A stretch of 50,828 nt of DNA, from NCBI GenBank assembly GCA_027604005.1, contig JADGJT010000149.1, positions 1 through 50,828 on the forward strand. Direction: 5' to 3'. The position numbers were made by a program, and so were the translations under genes. This document shows, in pieces, positions 12,893 to 24,110 of the stretch. The notes beneath the pieces are model-generated. The model saw only the letters and a list, made by a program, of their open reading frames with translations, searched no databases and was not told where the DNA came from. Within the stretch, counting starts at the first letter, position 1. Every line of letters starts with the position of its first letter. The DNA is from Dinochytrium kinnereticum (taxonomy: Eukaryota; Chytridiomycota; Chytridiomycetes; Chytridiales; Chytridiaceae).

Positions 12893-15379
12893 ATGCTTAG
12901 AACACGGCAGAAAGGTCAGACGAGGCCTTGCAGCCCGAACATCATTCTCACCCGCAAAACCCCTTCTCCGCAGATGCATTGACATCAATGCTGAACCTGA
13001 ACAATGGCGCTGAGGCGACTACCATCTCATCGTATGAGCCAGAGGGCGGATTGGGAGTTGCGCCGAAGGAACCTGTGTGGAAGGTTCTCATCTACGATCA
13101 GGAGAGCCAAGACATTATATCGCCCATCCTCAAAGTAAATGATCTGAGGGAAAATGGCATCACGATCCATATGTATTCCGTGTCCATTACTTTAGTTTAA
13201 CCGCATCAGGTCTCTTCGAAGCGAGAGACAACCCATTCCGGATGTTCCTGCCGTTTACTTTCTGACACCGACTCCGGATAGCATTAAGGCTTTGGGAGAT
13301 GTATTATTACAATCATGTTGAACCTTTTGTCCTTACGATGTTCTTGTGGTCAGGATTTTGCAAAAGGCCTTTACGACACTTATTACATCAACTTTACTTC
13401 GGCCCTATCGCGGCCACTGTTGGAGGAGCTAGCAACTGCAGCCATCGCGGCGAATGTTTCTGCAAAGATTGCGCAGGTGCCTGTTTTGAACTTACATTTT
13501 CTCTTGCCATTAACTTATTCGACTTTACGAAAAATAGGTTTATGACCAGTACTTGAACTTCATCTCCCTTGAAATGAACCTGTTCACCCTAAACTTTTCC
13601 GACACCTACTACCTACTCAACAACTCCGTAACCACAGACACCGCTATCGAAATGCATATTAACAAGATTGTCGCATCCCTCTTTTCAGTCCTAGTCACAA
13701 TGGGTAAAAAAAGAAACCTTTTCAGCAGTTATAATAACATTATATTACAGGAGTTGTCCCCATTATTCGCTGTCCGTCTGGGAACGCGGCTGAGAGCGTC
13801 GCGGTGAAGCTCGATGCTAAACTTCGTGATCATTTAGCGAATACACGGAACAATCTGTTTCAGGATTCGAGTTTGAATGGGACGCTCTCGAGGCCGGTTC
13901 TTGTTATTTCCGATCGGAATGCGGACCTTGCCACCATGTTGAATCACACTTGGACTTATTCGACGCTTGTGCATGATGTTTTGGGGATGAAGTTAAATCG
14001 GGTTTCTGTCACGGTTAGTCATCTCGCTGCTCGGGATAGCCGCTAGGATGGTATCGGATTTAATAATGGCTCTTTTTGTGTTTTTTTTTTTTGAGTAGAT
14101 TGAGGAGAAAGGCGCAAAGCAAAAGAAGAACTACGATCTGGATATTACCGACTTTTTCTGGGCCAAAAATGCAGGAAACCCTTTTCCAGAAGTCGCAGGT
14201 TTGTTTTGGCTTTGACATTGACCTCTGTTAACACGCTCAGAGGATGTCAGCGCCGAGCTCAACAAATACAAAAAAGATGTTGACGAGATCACCCGATCGT
14301 CTGGCGTCTCATCCTTAGAAGAAGTAGATCAAAGGTTAGAGCGATTAGTAACTGATATCTGACCAGAACTCAGCTCAAACGCAAATACCCTTAAGCTCGC
14401 CCTTACTGCTTTGCCGGAGCTGACGGAGAGGAAGAGAATATTGGATATGCATATGAATATCGCTACTGCCCTGTTCAAAATTATTGGTGACAGACAACTT
14501 GACGCCTTCTTCTCTCTTGAGGAAGCTCTTGGGAAGCAGGTATGTTTTCTCTCTTGTCCCATAGCAAAAACTAATGAAAGTTAGTCAAAAGCCACCGTCC
14601 TTGAACTTCTCAGGGACCCCAATAAGGCGACTGAAGACAAGATAAGGCTCATGCTCCTATTTTTCATGTCTGTCGATGATGTATCAAAGGAGGATTTGGC
14701 GGCGATGGAAGAGGCGGTTGCCGCCTCAGGAGGATCAATAGCTGCTTTAAACTACGTTAAGTCTGTAAGGTCGTTCTCAAAGATCGCTGCTGCTTCAAAC
14801 GTCACCCAACCTTCTACCACTTCCGACTTCCTGGGAAAGTTCACGTCAATCGGGAGCAAGGCAAGTCAAATACCTCATCATGCTGTTTTTTGTCATTGGA
14901 TTGATGTTGATGCTGACCGTGAATATAGCTTGCTGGCCATCTCGAAGGAGCAGGTGTGAGTGGAGGTTTCGAAAACTTAATTGCGGGTGTAAAGAACCTT
15001 CTTCCAACTCGACGCGATCTACCTCTGACAAAGGTGATTGACGCGATTATGGAGGGAGGGACAAACACCGAGGCGGATGATTACCTCTACTTTGATCCAA
15101 AGGCGCCGAAGGGAGTAAGTTCCCGGTTGAAGAAGGCAAAAGCCACATACCAAGAAGCTATTGTGTTTGTTATTGGAGGTGGGAATTACCTCGAATACCA
15201 AAACATCCAGGACTATGCTGCTGTAGGTTTTCCTCGTTGTTGTTGATGCCGAGTAGCTTATGCTTTGATTTTTTTCTCAGCGTGGCGTGCAGAAGAAGAA
15301 GATTGCGTACGGATCTACGGAGATACTGTCATCTTCACAGTTTGTGGCTCAGTTGGACAGACTTGGGGCAAGCAACTAG
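12893..15379 (+). CDS. SLY1: Sec1/Munc18 family protein SLY1 (SCFD1)
   Basis: SLY1 chaperones SNARE assembly (syntaxin 5/Sed5 type) in ER-Golgi traffic. Twelve exons sum to 1,893 nt (630 aa), the normal family length. The first exon is only 22 nt (MLRTRQK). Joined to exon 2 it restores the conserved RQKDALTSMLNLN start. Further signatures are EPVWKVLIYDQESQDIISP, QYLNFISLE, NHTWTYSTLVHDVLGMKLNRV and EAIVFVIGGGNYLEYQN near the C terminus. Introns are short (37-85 nt). One is apparently GC-AG: AAG|gcaagt at 14861, ending tag at 14928. It is the only reading that keeps the conserved LAGHLEGAGV segment in frame. A possible AATAAA is at 15458. Confidence 0.93.
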
Positions 15380-15457
15380 CATGTCAATCACTACCTTTCT
15401 ATGTTGAGCCTGCCCATAGGTTTTCTCATTAATACTGATCAGTGGTAGAACGCCATC

Positions 15458-15463
15458 AATAAA
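15458..15463 (+). terminator. Candidate poly(A) signal AATAAA after SLY1
   Basis: It lies 78 nt past the SLY1 stop, in the 177-nt convergent gap before the RPS15A stop. Confidence 0.4.
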
Positions 15464-15556
15464 GAGAAATAATCATCGCTCGTCAAGCCAGTTTATTAAC
15501 ATTGAAGGGATGGTGTATTTTTCTAGTCGGTGAGACCGCGGGCAGCGATGAATGCT

Positions 15557-16083
15557 TTAGTAGAAGAATCTAAAAAAAGGGTAAGATATTGCCCATAGAA
15601 GATCAGCTGAGACACATAAAGGCTTACCCAAGGATTTTGCCACCAGTGTTCTTGCGACGGGCCTCCTCGTGATCCATGACACCAGCAGAAGTGGTCAAGA
15701 CGATGTAACCGAACTGACGCGAGGGAAGGAGGTTGTTGACCCACTTCTCAATGTCAGTGCTCTTGACGTTGAAGCGGGGGGAGATGACACCGCACTTGTT
15801 GATACGACCAATGAGCTGGACGACAATCTTCCCAGACCTGTGGTCGTCAATGATCTCGAACTCGCCAATGTAGCCTTGAGGAGAGAAAGATAGTCAGAGA
15901 CGACAAGCCATTGGGTATGAAGCAAAGGAATTCAGGAATTAAAAACACACCGTGCTGCTGCATGACGGACAAGAACTTAACAATGACCTTGGACGAGGGC
16001 CTGATAAGGACCTGGCGCTTGCCAGCCTTCTCGGCGTTGATGATGCTCTTCAAGCAGTCGTTGAGGACGGAGATGCGGACCAT
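15557..16083 (-). CDS. RPS15A: 40S ribosomal protein uS8 (S15a/Rps22)
   Basis: This small-subunit protein binds the central domain of 18S rRNA. Three exons (16083-15951, 15874-15628, 15569-15557) give 393 nt, 130 aa, the exact family length. Sequence marks are [22 protein letters not shown], the [20 protein letters not shown] block and the C-terminal [15 protein letters not shown]. The last exon encodes only FFY after a split glycine codon. It is convergent with SLY1. Its 5' side faces an 876-nt gene-free stretch. Confidence 0.97.
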
Positions 16084-16604
16084 AGCTGCTGATTAAGGAG
16101 ATGCTATAACAGTTTCTTTACATTAGTTGAGGGACGCTCCAGACAACCAAAAAGTCACAATGAAGTCTCCAGGGCATCATCGCACGGTGATAAATGGGTG
16201 GGGATATAAAGTCCCTCCAAATCCACCGGCTGCACAGTGTCCTACGGATTGTGCGGCAATTACTTCAAAGTCCAGATCCATCTCCCCATCTATCCCAACC
16301 GCATGGGAAAGAGTAAGGAGAGGGGCGGACAGTGAAGGCGAAGGCAGGAGACCAAAAACACCACAAGAATTGCTCAAACATGAGTGTCGTTTTACACAAA
16401 GAGTGAAGTAACGATTCATGATGAGACTTTCTTACGACATTTCCCATCTGGGTTCCTGGGCATCTCTAAAAGCACGCGCAAGTTCGTTTCCTCCACTAGT
16501 TGCGTTAAGGGACAACTAGCATCATCTGTTGGAAGTCCTCAGTGCAGCCGGTATCATCAGTTCGCCATTTATCAGCCGTTCTCTGCCCCGTACCGAATTC
16601 CATC

Positions 16605-16649
16605 GCATGCATCACACCCGCAACCATCGACGGAGGATGTGATGCATGC
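16605..16649. repeat. Perfect 12-bp inverted repeat, 21-nt loop
   Basis: GCATGCATCACA (16605-16616) and its exact reverse complement TGTGATGCATGC (16638-16649) can form a hairpin. It sits in the gene-free stretch upstream of RPS15A. Confidence 0.7.
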
Positions 16650-16650
16650 T

Positions 16651-16684
16651 TGTGATGGATGGATGGGGTGGATGGGTCGGATGG
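16651..16684 (+). repeat. GATG/GGATG simple repeat
   Basis: An imperfect run of gatgg/ggtgg units follows immediately after the inverted repeat. Confidence 0.6.
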
Positions 16685-16959
16685 GCTCATGATGCTCACC
16701 AAAGGCAACGTCGAGGGAAGATTCAAAGAGGGTTGTACTACAGTGAGAGGTTTCTACCTTAAAGGGAGGCAAGTATGCTCTAAGTACGATAAAATGATAT
16801 TCAGCCAAACAAAAAAAAGGGGGGAAATCTGAACAATAATTGTGCGTTGTATGTTGAGCTGCGCTGGATGCATTCACCAACTCGATCCTTGTCATCTCTA
16901 CTACCACTGAAAGAAAAGAAAGAAAAAAAAAGATGCTGATGCCGCTGCCATTAAATTGC

Positions 16960-19900
16960 CTACTGCCTTCTGGGCGGGACGTACTTCCCAGAAGATGCTG
17001 CAGCCCCAGAATCAGGCCCGGTGGATCTTCTCCACACATTGCCCCCGGCAGGGTCGCGTTCACCCTCCCGATCACCCGCACCACGGGTAGGGCCATCCCT
17101 TTTCCACATGTCACCACCTCCTTCCCTCGAGGGGGGAGGTCCATCCCGACGCCTATCTCCAAAGCCAGACAAACCGCCAGGTCCCGAAGGGCCGTCCCGG
17201 GTAGGGACCTCTCGCCGGCCCCACTGACCCTCGTCGCGAGGTCCATCGCGGCGGGGTGGCGCAATACCAGCACCACTTGCGGCCGCAGCGGCTCGCTGCG
17301 ACGGGGGGATGTACTTCGTTGGTTTGTTAACCGTCGTCCAGCTAGCTGTGGCTTCGGAAGTTTCGCTCTCCCTTTCGATAGGGGTAGTAGGGGTTTGGGA
17401 ACGGATGGGCTGCTCGCGCGGCGGCTCCGGGGTATCCCGTCGCCTCCAAACAGACGGAGGTGCAGTAGTTGCGATCGGTTCAGGGGTAGGCGCTTGTGCA
17501 GCAGCCTGACGGCTTCGCCATGCGGAAGGAGCAGAATCACTGGTAGGTCGTGATGGTCTCCAAACGTTATCTGGAGGCTGTTCTGCTTGGGCAGAGGGCG
17601 GCCTACGGCTCGCAGCGATCCGCTCCTCAGCGAGGCGCTCACGCTCCCTTTGCCTCTCGGATTGCTCGGCAAGCCTCCTTTTCAAAAGTTAGATTTGCAA
17701 GGACAAAGAAATTACATAAGACGCTCTTCTTCCTCAGCTTTCCTCTGTGTCTCAGCCGCCTCCCTCTCTGCTTTTCTCAACTCGTATTCTAGATTCACAT
17801 TCAGCATTTAAACAAGACTGCGCAATTGATACCTTCTGCCTCACGACGCGCCTCCTCCTCCCTGGCGCGAATCTCCTGCTCTTCCCTTTCACGAGCCTGA
17901 ATGGCTTCCTCCTTGGCTCTGCGGAATTCCTCGATACGTGCAGCCTTGGCCTCTTCAATCAGCCTTTTCGATTCGGCAATCTGTGCCTTGAATTTCTGGT
18001 CACGCGCCTTGTCCAGTTTGCTCTTAAACTCTTTGTAATCACTAGCAGTCTTCGAAAGTCTGTTCTTGACCTTTACATCCTCAGCATGCTTCCTCGCTGA
18101 TGCCTCCATTTGGGCAGCGGTAAGAGCATTGTAATATGCCCTATCAATACGCTTCTGATCATCGTAGTCTTTTGTCCAAAGTGGGAGTTCAACCTTCCTA
18201 TACGCTCGCTCCACATGATCGATCCTCCGGCTAAGGTTCTTTGTCTTTGAGGTGAGCTCCTTACGCTCCTGCTCTAAGAGTTCAATTTGCTTCTCTCGCA
18301 ACTCTTTTGAGTCGAGGTTTTCCAGGTCCTATAAAAGATAGTTAACACAAAAATAAGAGGACAATAAAAGAAAAGGAAATTACTACCTCAGATTTCAAGT
18401 TCTTCGTCTTAAGAGTGTTGGCAAGCTCTTCAGCAAGCTTTCTAGCCTCTTCCTTCTCGATGGCAGCTCGCTGAAGTTCAATCTGCTCTGATTCGCGCTG
18501 CTTCTGGGCTTCCTCCATACGCTTGCGCTCTTCCTCGGCTTCCTGCTGCATCTGAAGTGCCCTTACACGCTCCTCCTCCCGAGCCTATATGGATCAGCTT
18601 TTATGCCAATCGTCAGTTAAAAAAATACCTTCTTCGCGGCCTCATTTTCACGTATTTCCTTCTTCTTCTCAATAAGAAGGCGGCGAGAGAAGGCTAGTTT
18701 CCGTTCCTCCTCCGCACTCTCAAGCGCGATCTTAAATACCTCCAACTTTTTCTCCTTCTTTGCCTTGGCCGCCTCTGGATCGATCAAGTTGACAGCAGTG
18801 TAAAGCCGGCTACCAAGGCCGGCCAGATGAAGGCGAACACTCTCCGATGGCATCGACTAAAAAAGCGATCAGGAAACAGGCCATTAAGTGATTGAAACCA
18901 ACCTGAAGTTTAGGTCCCTCAGATATCGTCACCTTTGAACCTCCGAAAATGTTGGATTCAAACATCAGACTCTTTGTCATATGGTCAATGCGGATGTTTA
19001 GTTCGCCCTTGCGGCATCCGTTCATCACAAATTTCTCAATATAGTTGATATCAAAGTTGTTGGAGGTGGAAGATGGGGAGAAAGTAGCAAGAGAGAGTAT
19101 CGAATCCATAGAGATTGTAGTGTATACTTGCGAGAGCTAAAAAAAATTAGTCGGATACGGAAAGAAAAAATGAGTAAATACCTGCTGTAATAATCGGGTC
19201 AGAATAACCTCTTGCAGAGGCTTGATGTACTTCGCAAGCTCCTTCGTCTCGCTAAGGGTGGCAAGAATCGGGGCAACTTTTTTGCAGATGGATAGTGGGT
19301 GGAAATCGACTTCCAAAATATTGTACAGCTCGCGGAGCTCAGGCCGGACTCGGGAGAATACGTTGCGTCCCAGCTTGAAAGGAATAAGCAAAGAAGGGGA
19401 CATGAGGGAGAGGAACTATGCACTTACAGCCTCCTTCAGTAATGCCTCACGGTTTGGCGCCTTCGCCACCCTCAAAAGATTAGTCAGACGAACGGTCCTC
19501 GGCTTTCCGTCATCATTCTCGGAATACATAGATCGCTTTGAGCTACTGATGATAGGAATAGCCAGAGAAGACAAAAGCACAATAGACGACATTCTGAAAA
19601 AGAAACATGCCCGTTATAAAAAACCGCTTTCATTATAATTACCTCTGATGCTCCTCTTCAGGGTAGTTCTTGTTCGATCTGACAGTCGAGTAATATTTGC
19701 TCCATGCGGCAGCATTGAATAAATAGTTCTCCCCTACCATAAAAATTCGGGCGAGCTTTTCGTAGTAGTTTGCCATCATAAAAGCCTTCGGTGGCTTCTT
19801 CGCGACGCATAAAAGGTTGTGAATGTCCTCCACACTTCTGAAGGCTTCCTGCCACAACTCCAACTCAGCGGCGGCATTCAGCTGCTCAAAGCGCGTGTCC

Positions 19901-20773
19901 AAATGACGTTGAAGAGTTTCAGGTTCGTTTAGATTAATAGCATGAGCTTGGTGCGAGTACTTTGCGGCGGTGGTGACATGCTGGCGCAAGAGCTCACAGA
20001 GACGGCGAAACTCCGTCTTCCTCTCGTATTTCAGACAGAATTTGAATGCTTGAGTGGCAATGGTCTGCATGATCGACCATCGTTAACCTATTGAATTGTA
20101 CTATCCAGACATTGCACAAACCTGGTAGAGAACTTCAAGCCTAGCGTTGTTTCTCAAAATGTCCAGAGCAGTTCGGTAAGCCTCCCAGAGAAACTTAAGC
20201 CACGGAGTAACAACCTCCCTGTCCGTCCTGTCTTTCGACACCTCTCCGGACACGGTAGAAAGGATGATAGACTCTGGAGTCTCCGTTGCTTCCAAATCTT
20301 CAACAGTGTCCAGATTGATCTGGTTTGCCTTGGCCTGGGCTTCGGCAACCTTCTCCTCCGAAAGCTCAATGAACCTTTTGATGACCAACTCAATAGTGGA
20401 AATAGTGACGTTCTGCGAAATGTTCTTGTACTGGTGAAGACCCTCCTTTGAAATCTTTCCCTTCCGAAGAAGAACACTGAGCTCTACAAATTTCAGCATA
20501 ATGGGCTCCAGAGCAGTCAACGGCGTAGTTCGCGATCGCTTCGACATGATAACATCGTGAAGCAGCTCGAGAGCTGAACCGTTTTGGTTTACGGCAATCA
20601 ACTCTATTATTCAATGCCGGCGTTAGAAGGTCTTCCTCGTCGCATAATGAATCCTATTCTCTAACCTTCTGCTCGCTTGAGAGCATTTTCGGGACGCTGG
20701 TAGAATGGAGGCTAGACAAGATAAAAAGGAACGTCAATATACAAAATTACAGCCCGACAGTTATATGCACCAT
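16960..20773 (-). CDS. EIF3A: Translation initiation factor eIF3 subunit a (TIF32)
   Basis: eIF3a is the scaffold PCI subunit of eIF3 on the 40S ribosome. Twelve exons sum to 3,258 nt, 1,085 aa. The start is an ATG-only coding exon (20773-20771), spliced to [16 protein letters not shown], which matches the family start [15 protein letters not shown]. The PCI-containing N half includes [20 protein letters not shown] and [11 protein letters not shown] long Glu/Arg/Lys helix (about residues 560-860, exons 18856-17716) is the spectrin-like region. The C tail is Pro/Arg-rich with six short Trp-Arg motifs (NVWRPS, SAWRSR, SVWRRR, QWGRRE, DMWKRD, NVWRRS) and ends GKYVPPRRQ. It is head to head with eIF3l. 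Confidence 0.95.
20771..20773 (-). other. ATG-only coding exon of eIF3a
   Basis: The initiator codon is directly followed by gtgcat (donor), and the next coding exon opens at 20711 after tctag with CCTCCATTC. This gives [10 protein letters not shown]. Without the intron, the ATG frame stops after eight codons. Confidence 0.6.
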
Positions 20774-20948
20774 AATGGGCAGCTAGTAGATCGTTCTGCA
20801 GCAGAAATGAATTCCGAGTCCTCGTTGTCCTAGCGACGACCTGGGATTCAATGTGCAGAAAAGAACAGAGAAAAAAAAAAGGCAAAAATCGCCGTACGGA
20901 CCCAGACACTGACAAACTGCTCATTGAAAAAAAAAGAACAACGACAGC
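20774..20948. promoter_or_regulatory. Shared divergent promoter region, eIF3a / eIF3l
   Basis: This 175 nt lies between the start codons of two eIF3 subunits. It holds two A-runs on the plus strand (about 20869-20880 and 20927-20936) and no clear TATA box. Confidence 0.55.
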
Positions 20949-23271
20949 ATGTATCAAGGAGAGCAGTTTGATGAGGTGAGCAAGAAATGCAGCTTCATGC
21001 TGGTGTAAGAAGATCATATTGACTATTTTATGATTGCAGGATGAGGTGGTTGCCGAGGAGGTTGAGCTCCCCACTGTCTATCCTGGCGATGAAGCCATTG
21101 ACGAGCTAGGTTGGTCATGCAATGGCGATAGAGGACTCTGGTTAATCTGTGCATATCAGAGTACGGAGGTGAAGGAGATCCATCGCAGAATCAGTTCTTG
21201 CCCCAAAACATTCCAGATGTTGTCACCAACTTCCTGCGTCGCCTTCACCAGTCCATCAGCGAGCGTTCTGGATGGGAACTTCATGGACTTTACGAGAACA
21301 TGTTCAACAAGCTGACCGAGAAGTTCTATGCCAAGAGTGCTTGGCCACCAGCTGAGGCAGTTGCTGTAGTCGTTGGTGACGATGGTTCGTGGCCTCGTAT
21401 CCTCGGATTTCTTGCATTCTGATCTTATACCGCGCTGCCAATTTAGATCCCATTTTCATAATCCTATACAAGGAGCTCTACTACAGACATATTTACTCAA
21501 AGATGCAACCCACTCTGGAGGATCGCTTTAACTCGTACGCCAATTACTGCGACCTCTTCAATTTCATCTTGAGTGAGTTTTAATAGGCGTTGTGAGTCCT
21601 CCGCCAATTCTAACTTGGACCCTTTGAAGACTCGTCTAGTGAGCCTACGGACCTTGAGCTTCCTAACCAGTGGCTTTGGGACATCATCGATGAGTTTATC
21701 TATCAATTCCAAGCGTTCTGCCAATTCAGGAGCAAGGTTCAGAGCAAAACTGATATTGAGATTGAGACTTTGAAGGAAAGGCCCGATGTGAGCAAGTTTG
21801 GGGGGCTATTCTACAACGTTGTATGGGACTAAAGATTGTTTTTTCTAGGTTTGGAATGTTCTCAACGTCCTGAACGTGTTATACTCCCTGATGCAGAAAT
21901 CAAGGATCAATGAGCAGCTCTGGGTTTCGAAAAATGGAGGAGATATGATGTAGGGACATCTCAATTTATGTTTTCTTTGTTTGACACGTTCGAAGGGAGG
22001 CCGCCGGAGAGTTTGGATCCAGGCCTTTATACAGAATGCTTGGATACTTCTCAATTGTGGGTCTCTTGCGTGTTCACTGCCTTCTCGGAGATTATACCAT
22101 GGCTTTGAAAACGATGGAGAACATTGAGCTGTCGAAGAAGGTTGGTTTCCTCCAATTTTTCAGCAATTCCTTATCTATGTAAAATTAGGGTCTTTTTGCA
22201 AGGGTTACTGCATGCCACATCACGACTTACTACTATGTTGGATTCTCTTACATGATGATGAGGCGTTTTTCGGACGCTATTAAGGCCTTCTCCCACATTC
22301 TCCTTTTTGTTTCTCGCACAAAGCAATACCATAACCGATCGTACCAGTACGAAGTGGTAAGGAAAAGGATTCGCCACGCTAGATTGCTAATAAGCCGCTT
22401 GAAGATTTCGAAGAAGTGCGAGCAAATGTATGCTTTGCTGGCAATGGCTGTTACTCTTATGCCCCAGCGCGTTGACGAAAATGTAAGGATTTCTGGACAC
22501 CCTTGGATAAATCTCATGAAAAACAGGTCCATAGCCTTCTCCGGGAAAAGTACGGCGAGCAGCTTACCAAGTTGGCAAAAGAGTAAGCTGCACACTACGA
22601 ATACACTTTATCCTAACTTTTTCTGGAAGGGGAGACGAGAGTATTGCAGTCTTTGAAGAGCTGTTCCTCTTTTCATGCCCTAAGTTTATTTCTCCTGCTA
22701 CTCCCAGATACGAAGATGGCCTGAACCTAGCTCAGGTAAGCTGTTGCCCCATTGCAGATGAGGTTTTTGAATTCTAAAACTATCTTTAAAGGCACCGACC
22801 CAACTGCAGTTGAGGGTCTTCCTTGACGATGTCCGACAGCAGCTCCTTGTTCCTACCATCCGCTCTTACTTGAAATTGTACACAACCTTAAGAATAAGCA
22901 AGCTTGCTAGCTTCCTGGACAAAACACCCGAGGAGCTAAGGTTGGAAAAACATTCGTGAAAATATTGAACGAGTATTAGAACGGAACTGCTTGTTTACAA
23001 GCACAAGACCCATCAGAGGCGCTGGGAGTCCGGAAGTGTGCTCGACGGGGAGTTTGCGACTTCGTCCGACCTTGACTTCCACATCAAAGATGTAATTTTT
23101 TTTCTATTTTCTTCTATATTTTTTATTGCCTTAAGAGTGTAACCAATAACACTGAATAAGGATATGATTCACATTGTCGAGAGTAAGGCGGGGCGACGCA
23201 TCGGCGACTGGTTTATTCGTCATATCGAGAAGTTCGATGACACGATCGGTAACCTCACTCGCAAGGCTTAG
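20949..23271 (+). CDS. EIF3L: Translation initiation factor eIF3 subunit l
   Basis: This PCI-domain subunit of the eIF3 octamer core is absent from budding yeast but present in animals, plants and many fungi. About a dozen exons begin 20949-20975, 21040-21109, 21160-21384, 21447-21572 and 21630-21787. Diagnostic blocks are [75 protein letters not shown] and the C-terminal [14 protein letters not shown]. It shares a 175-nt promoter gap with eIF3a and converges on PDRG1 with 66 nt between stops. Confidence 0.95.
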
Positions 23272-23337
23272 ATAATATTTAGAGACGGGGGGTATAGATA
23301 AGTCAGCGTGGATTTCGGAATTGATTTGCCACTCGAA

Positions 23338-24110
23338 TCAGTCTTGGTTCAGGTATTCGTTCAAGTCTTGTGAGGACATTCCTTTTAGACGAAAAACTTC
23401 GGTCGAAAGCTTCGAATTATCGCCTGCAAGCAACCTTTCCATCTTCTCTAGCTCGATGACCTTTTCCCGGATCTCTGACCTCAATCTCTCAATTTCCTTG
23501 TCCAGACGATCTTGCTCTGTAGTTGTTTTTTTAATTTTACCACTTGGTTTTGGCGGCATAGAACGCAAGCAAATAAAAAGCATTGGATATGACCTTCAAG
23601 TATCAGCTTTTTTGCCGCGTCCTGATCAAGTTTCATCATGATGCTCCCGCAGTTGAACCACACTCTTTTGCCTATCTTTGTAAGAAACAACGGACTTTAT
23701 ACAGCTTCTCACCTTCTTCAATATCCTTTCTATGAAAGCATCTTAATGCCTCTCTGTTGGTGTTTCTCCTTCGATCATAGTCGATAATCTTCTCAATTAA
23801 TTATCACAAGCATCTGTTTTTTTACCAACCAATCTTCTATTTAAAAGAATATCCTCAGCTAGCCTCTAGGTGATTCATTCCAGTAAGTTTCATGAAGTGA
23901 ACCAAACTTTTGAGACCAACCTCTATCTCTGCCTGTTCTTTTGAGAAACAATTACATAAATCATGTTTAGTTAACTAGGATATCGTTGTATAAGATCCAT
24001 CCATACTCTTAATCGCCTCCATTCTTGAAAAATTCGAAGTTTTTTCAACTTACTGCGGACAACTCTTCACATGGCTTTTGCAGCAAGAACGAACGGTACT
24101 GGGGGCTCAT
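23338..24110 (-). CDS. PDRG1: PDRG1-like prefoldin-related protein
   Basis: PDRG1 is a small prefoldin-like subunit of the R2TP/PAQosome co-chaperone system. Six exons (24110-24054, 23932-23921, 23865-23830, 23788-23713, 23671-23594, 23516-23338) sum to 438 nt, 145 aa; human PDRG1 is 133. Conserved blocks are EIERLAEDILLNRR, DYDRRRNTNREALR, VWFNCGSIMMKL and QDRLDKEIERLRSEI, two helices around a beta hairpin. The 12-nt second exon (GCAGAGATAGAG) and the first exon are inferred from frame and consensus sites (gtaagt donor at 24053). The first exon overlaps the first coding exon of SF3B6 on the other strand. The start is the least certain part. Confidence 0.75.
23921..23932 (-). other. 12-nt microexon in PDRG1-like gene
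   Basis: It encodes AEIE between an aacag acceptor and a gttggt donor, phase 0 on both sides. It yields SAAEIERLAEDILL, aligning with the VEVEELAEEVL region of the family. Confidence 0.5.

Larger units (their letters stand above)
16084..16959. other. Gene-free stretch between RPS15A start and eIF3a stop
   Basis: This 876 nt should hold the RPS15A promoter and the eIF3a 3' UTR. Open frames here are short and their codons do not resemble a family. It contains a perfect 12-bp inverted repeat (16605-16649) and a GATG/GGATG-rich run. A purine-rich plus-strand tract lies beside the eIF3a stop (about 16905-16932). A non-coding RNA cannot be excluded. Confidence 0.5.

Noticed and set aside
13715..13750. 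Reading through the intron in SLY1 as coding (VTMGKKRNLF...)
   Set aside because: The conserved join TM|GVVPIIRCPSG requires splicing 13704-13750.
16933..17553. Plus-strand 206-codon open frame
   Set aside because: It is antisense to the Pro/Arg-rich tail of eIF3a; GC-rich low complexity keeps the opposite strand open.
16572..17672. Minus-strand 366-codon open frame overlapping the eIF3a 3' part
   Set aside because: It is another frame of the eIF3a last exon plus downstream non-coding sequence. Composition is Ser/Pro/Leu-rich with no domain, and the eIF3a frame is conserved.
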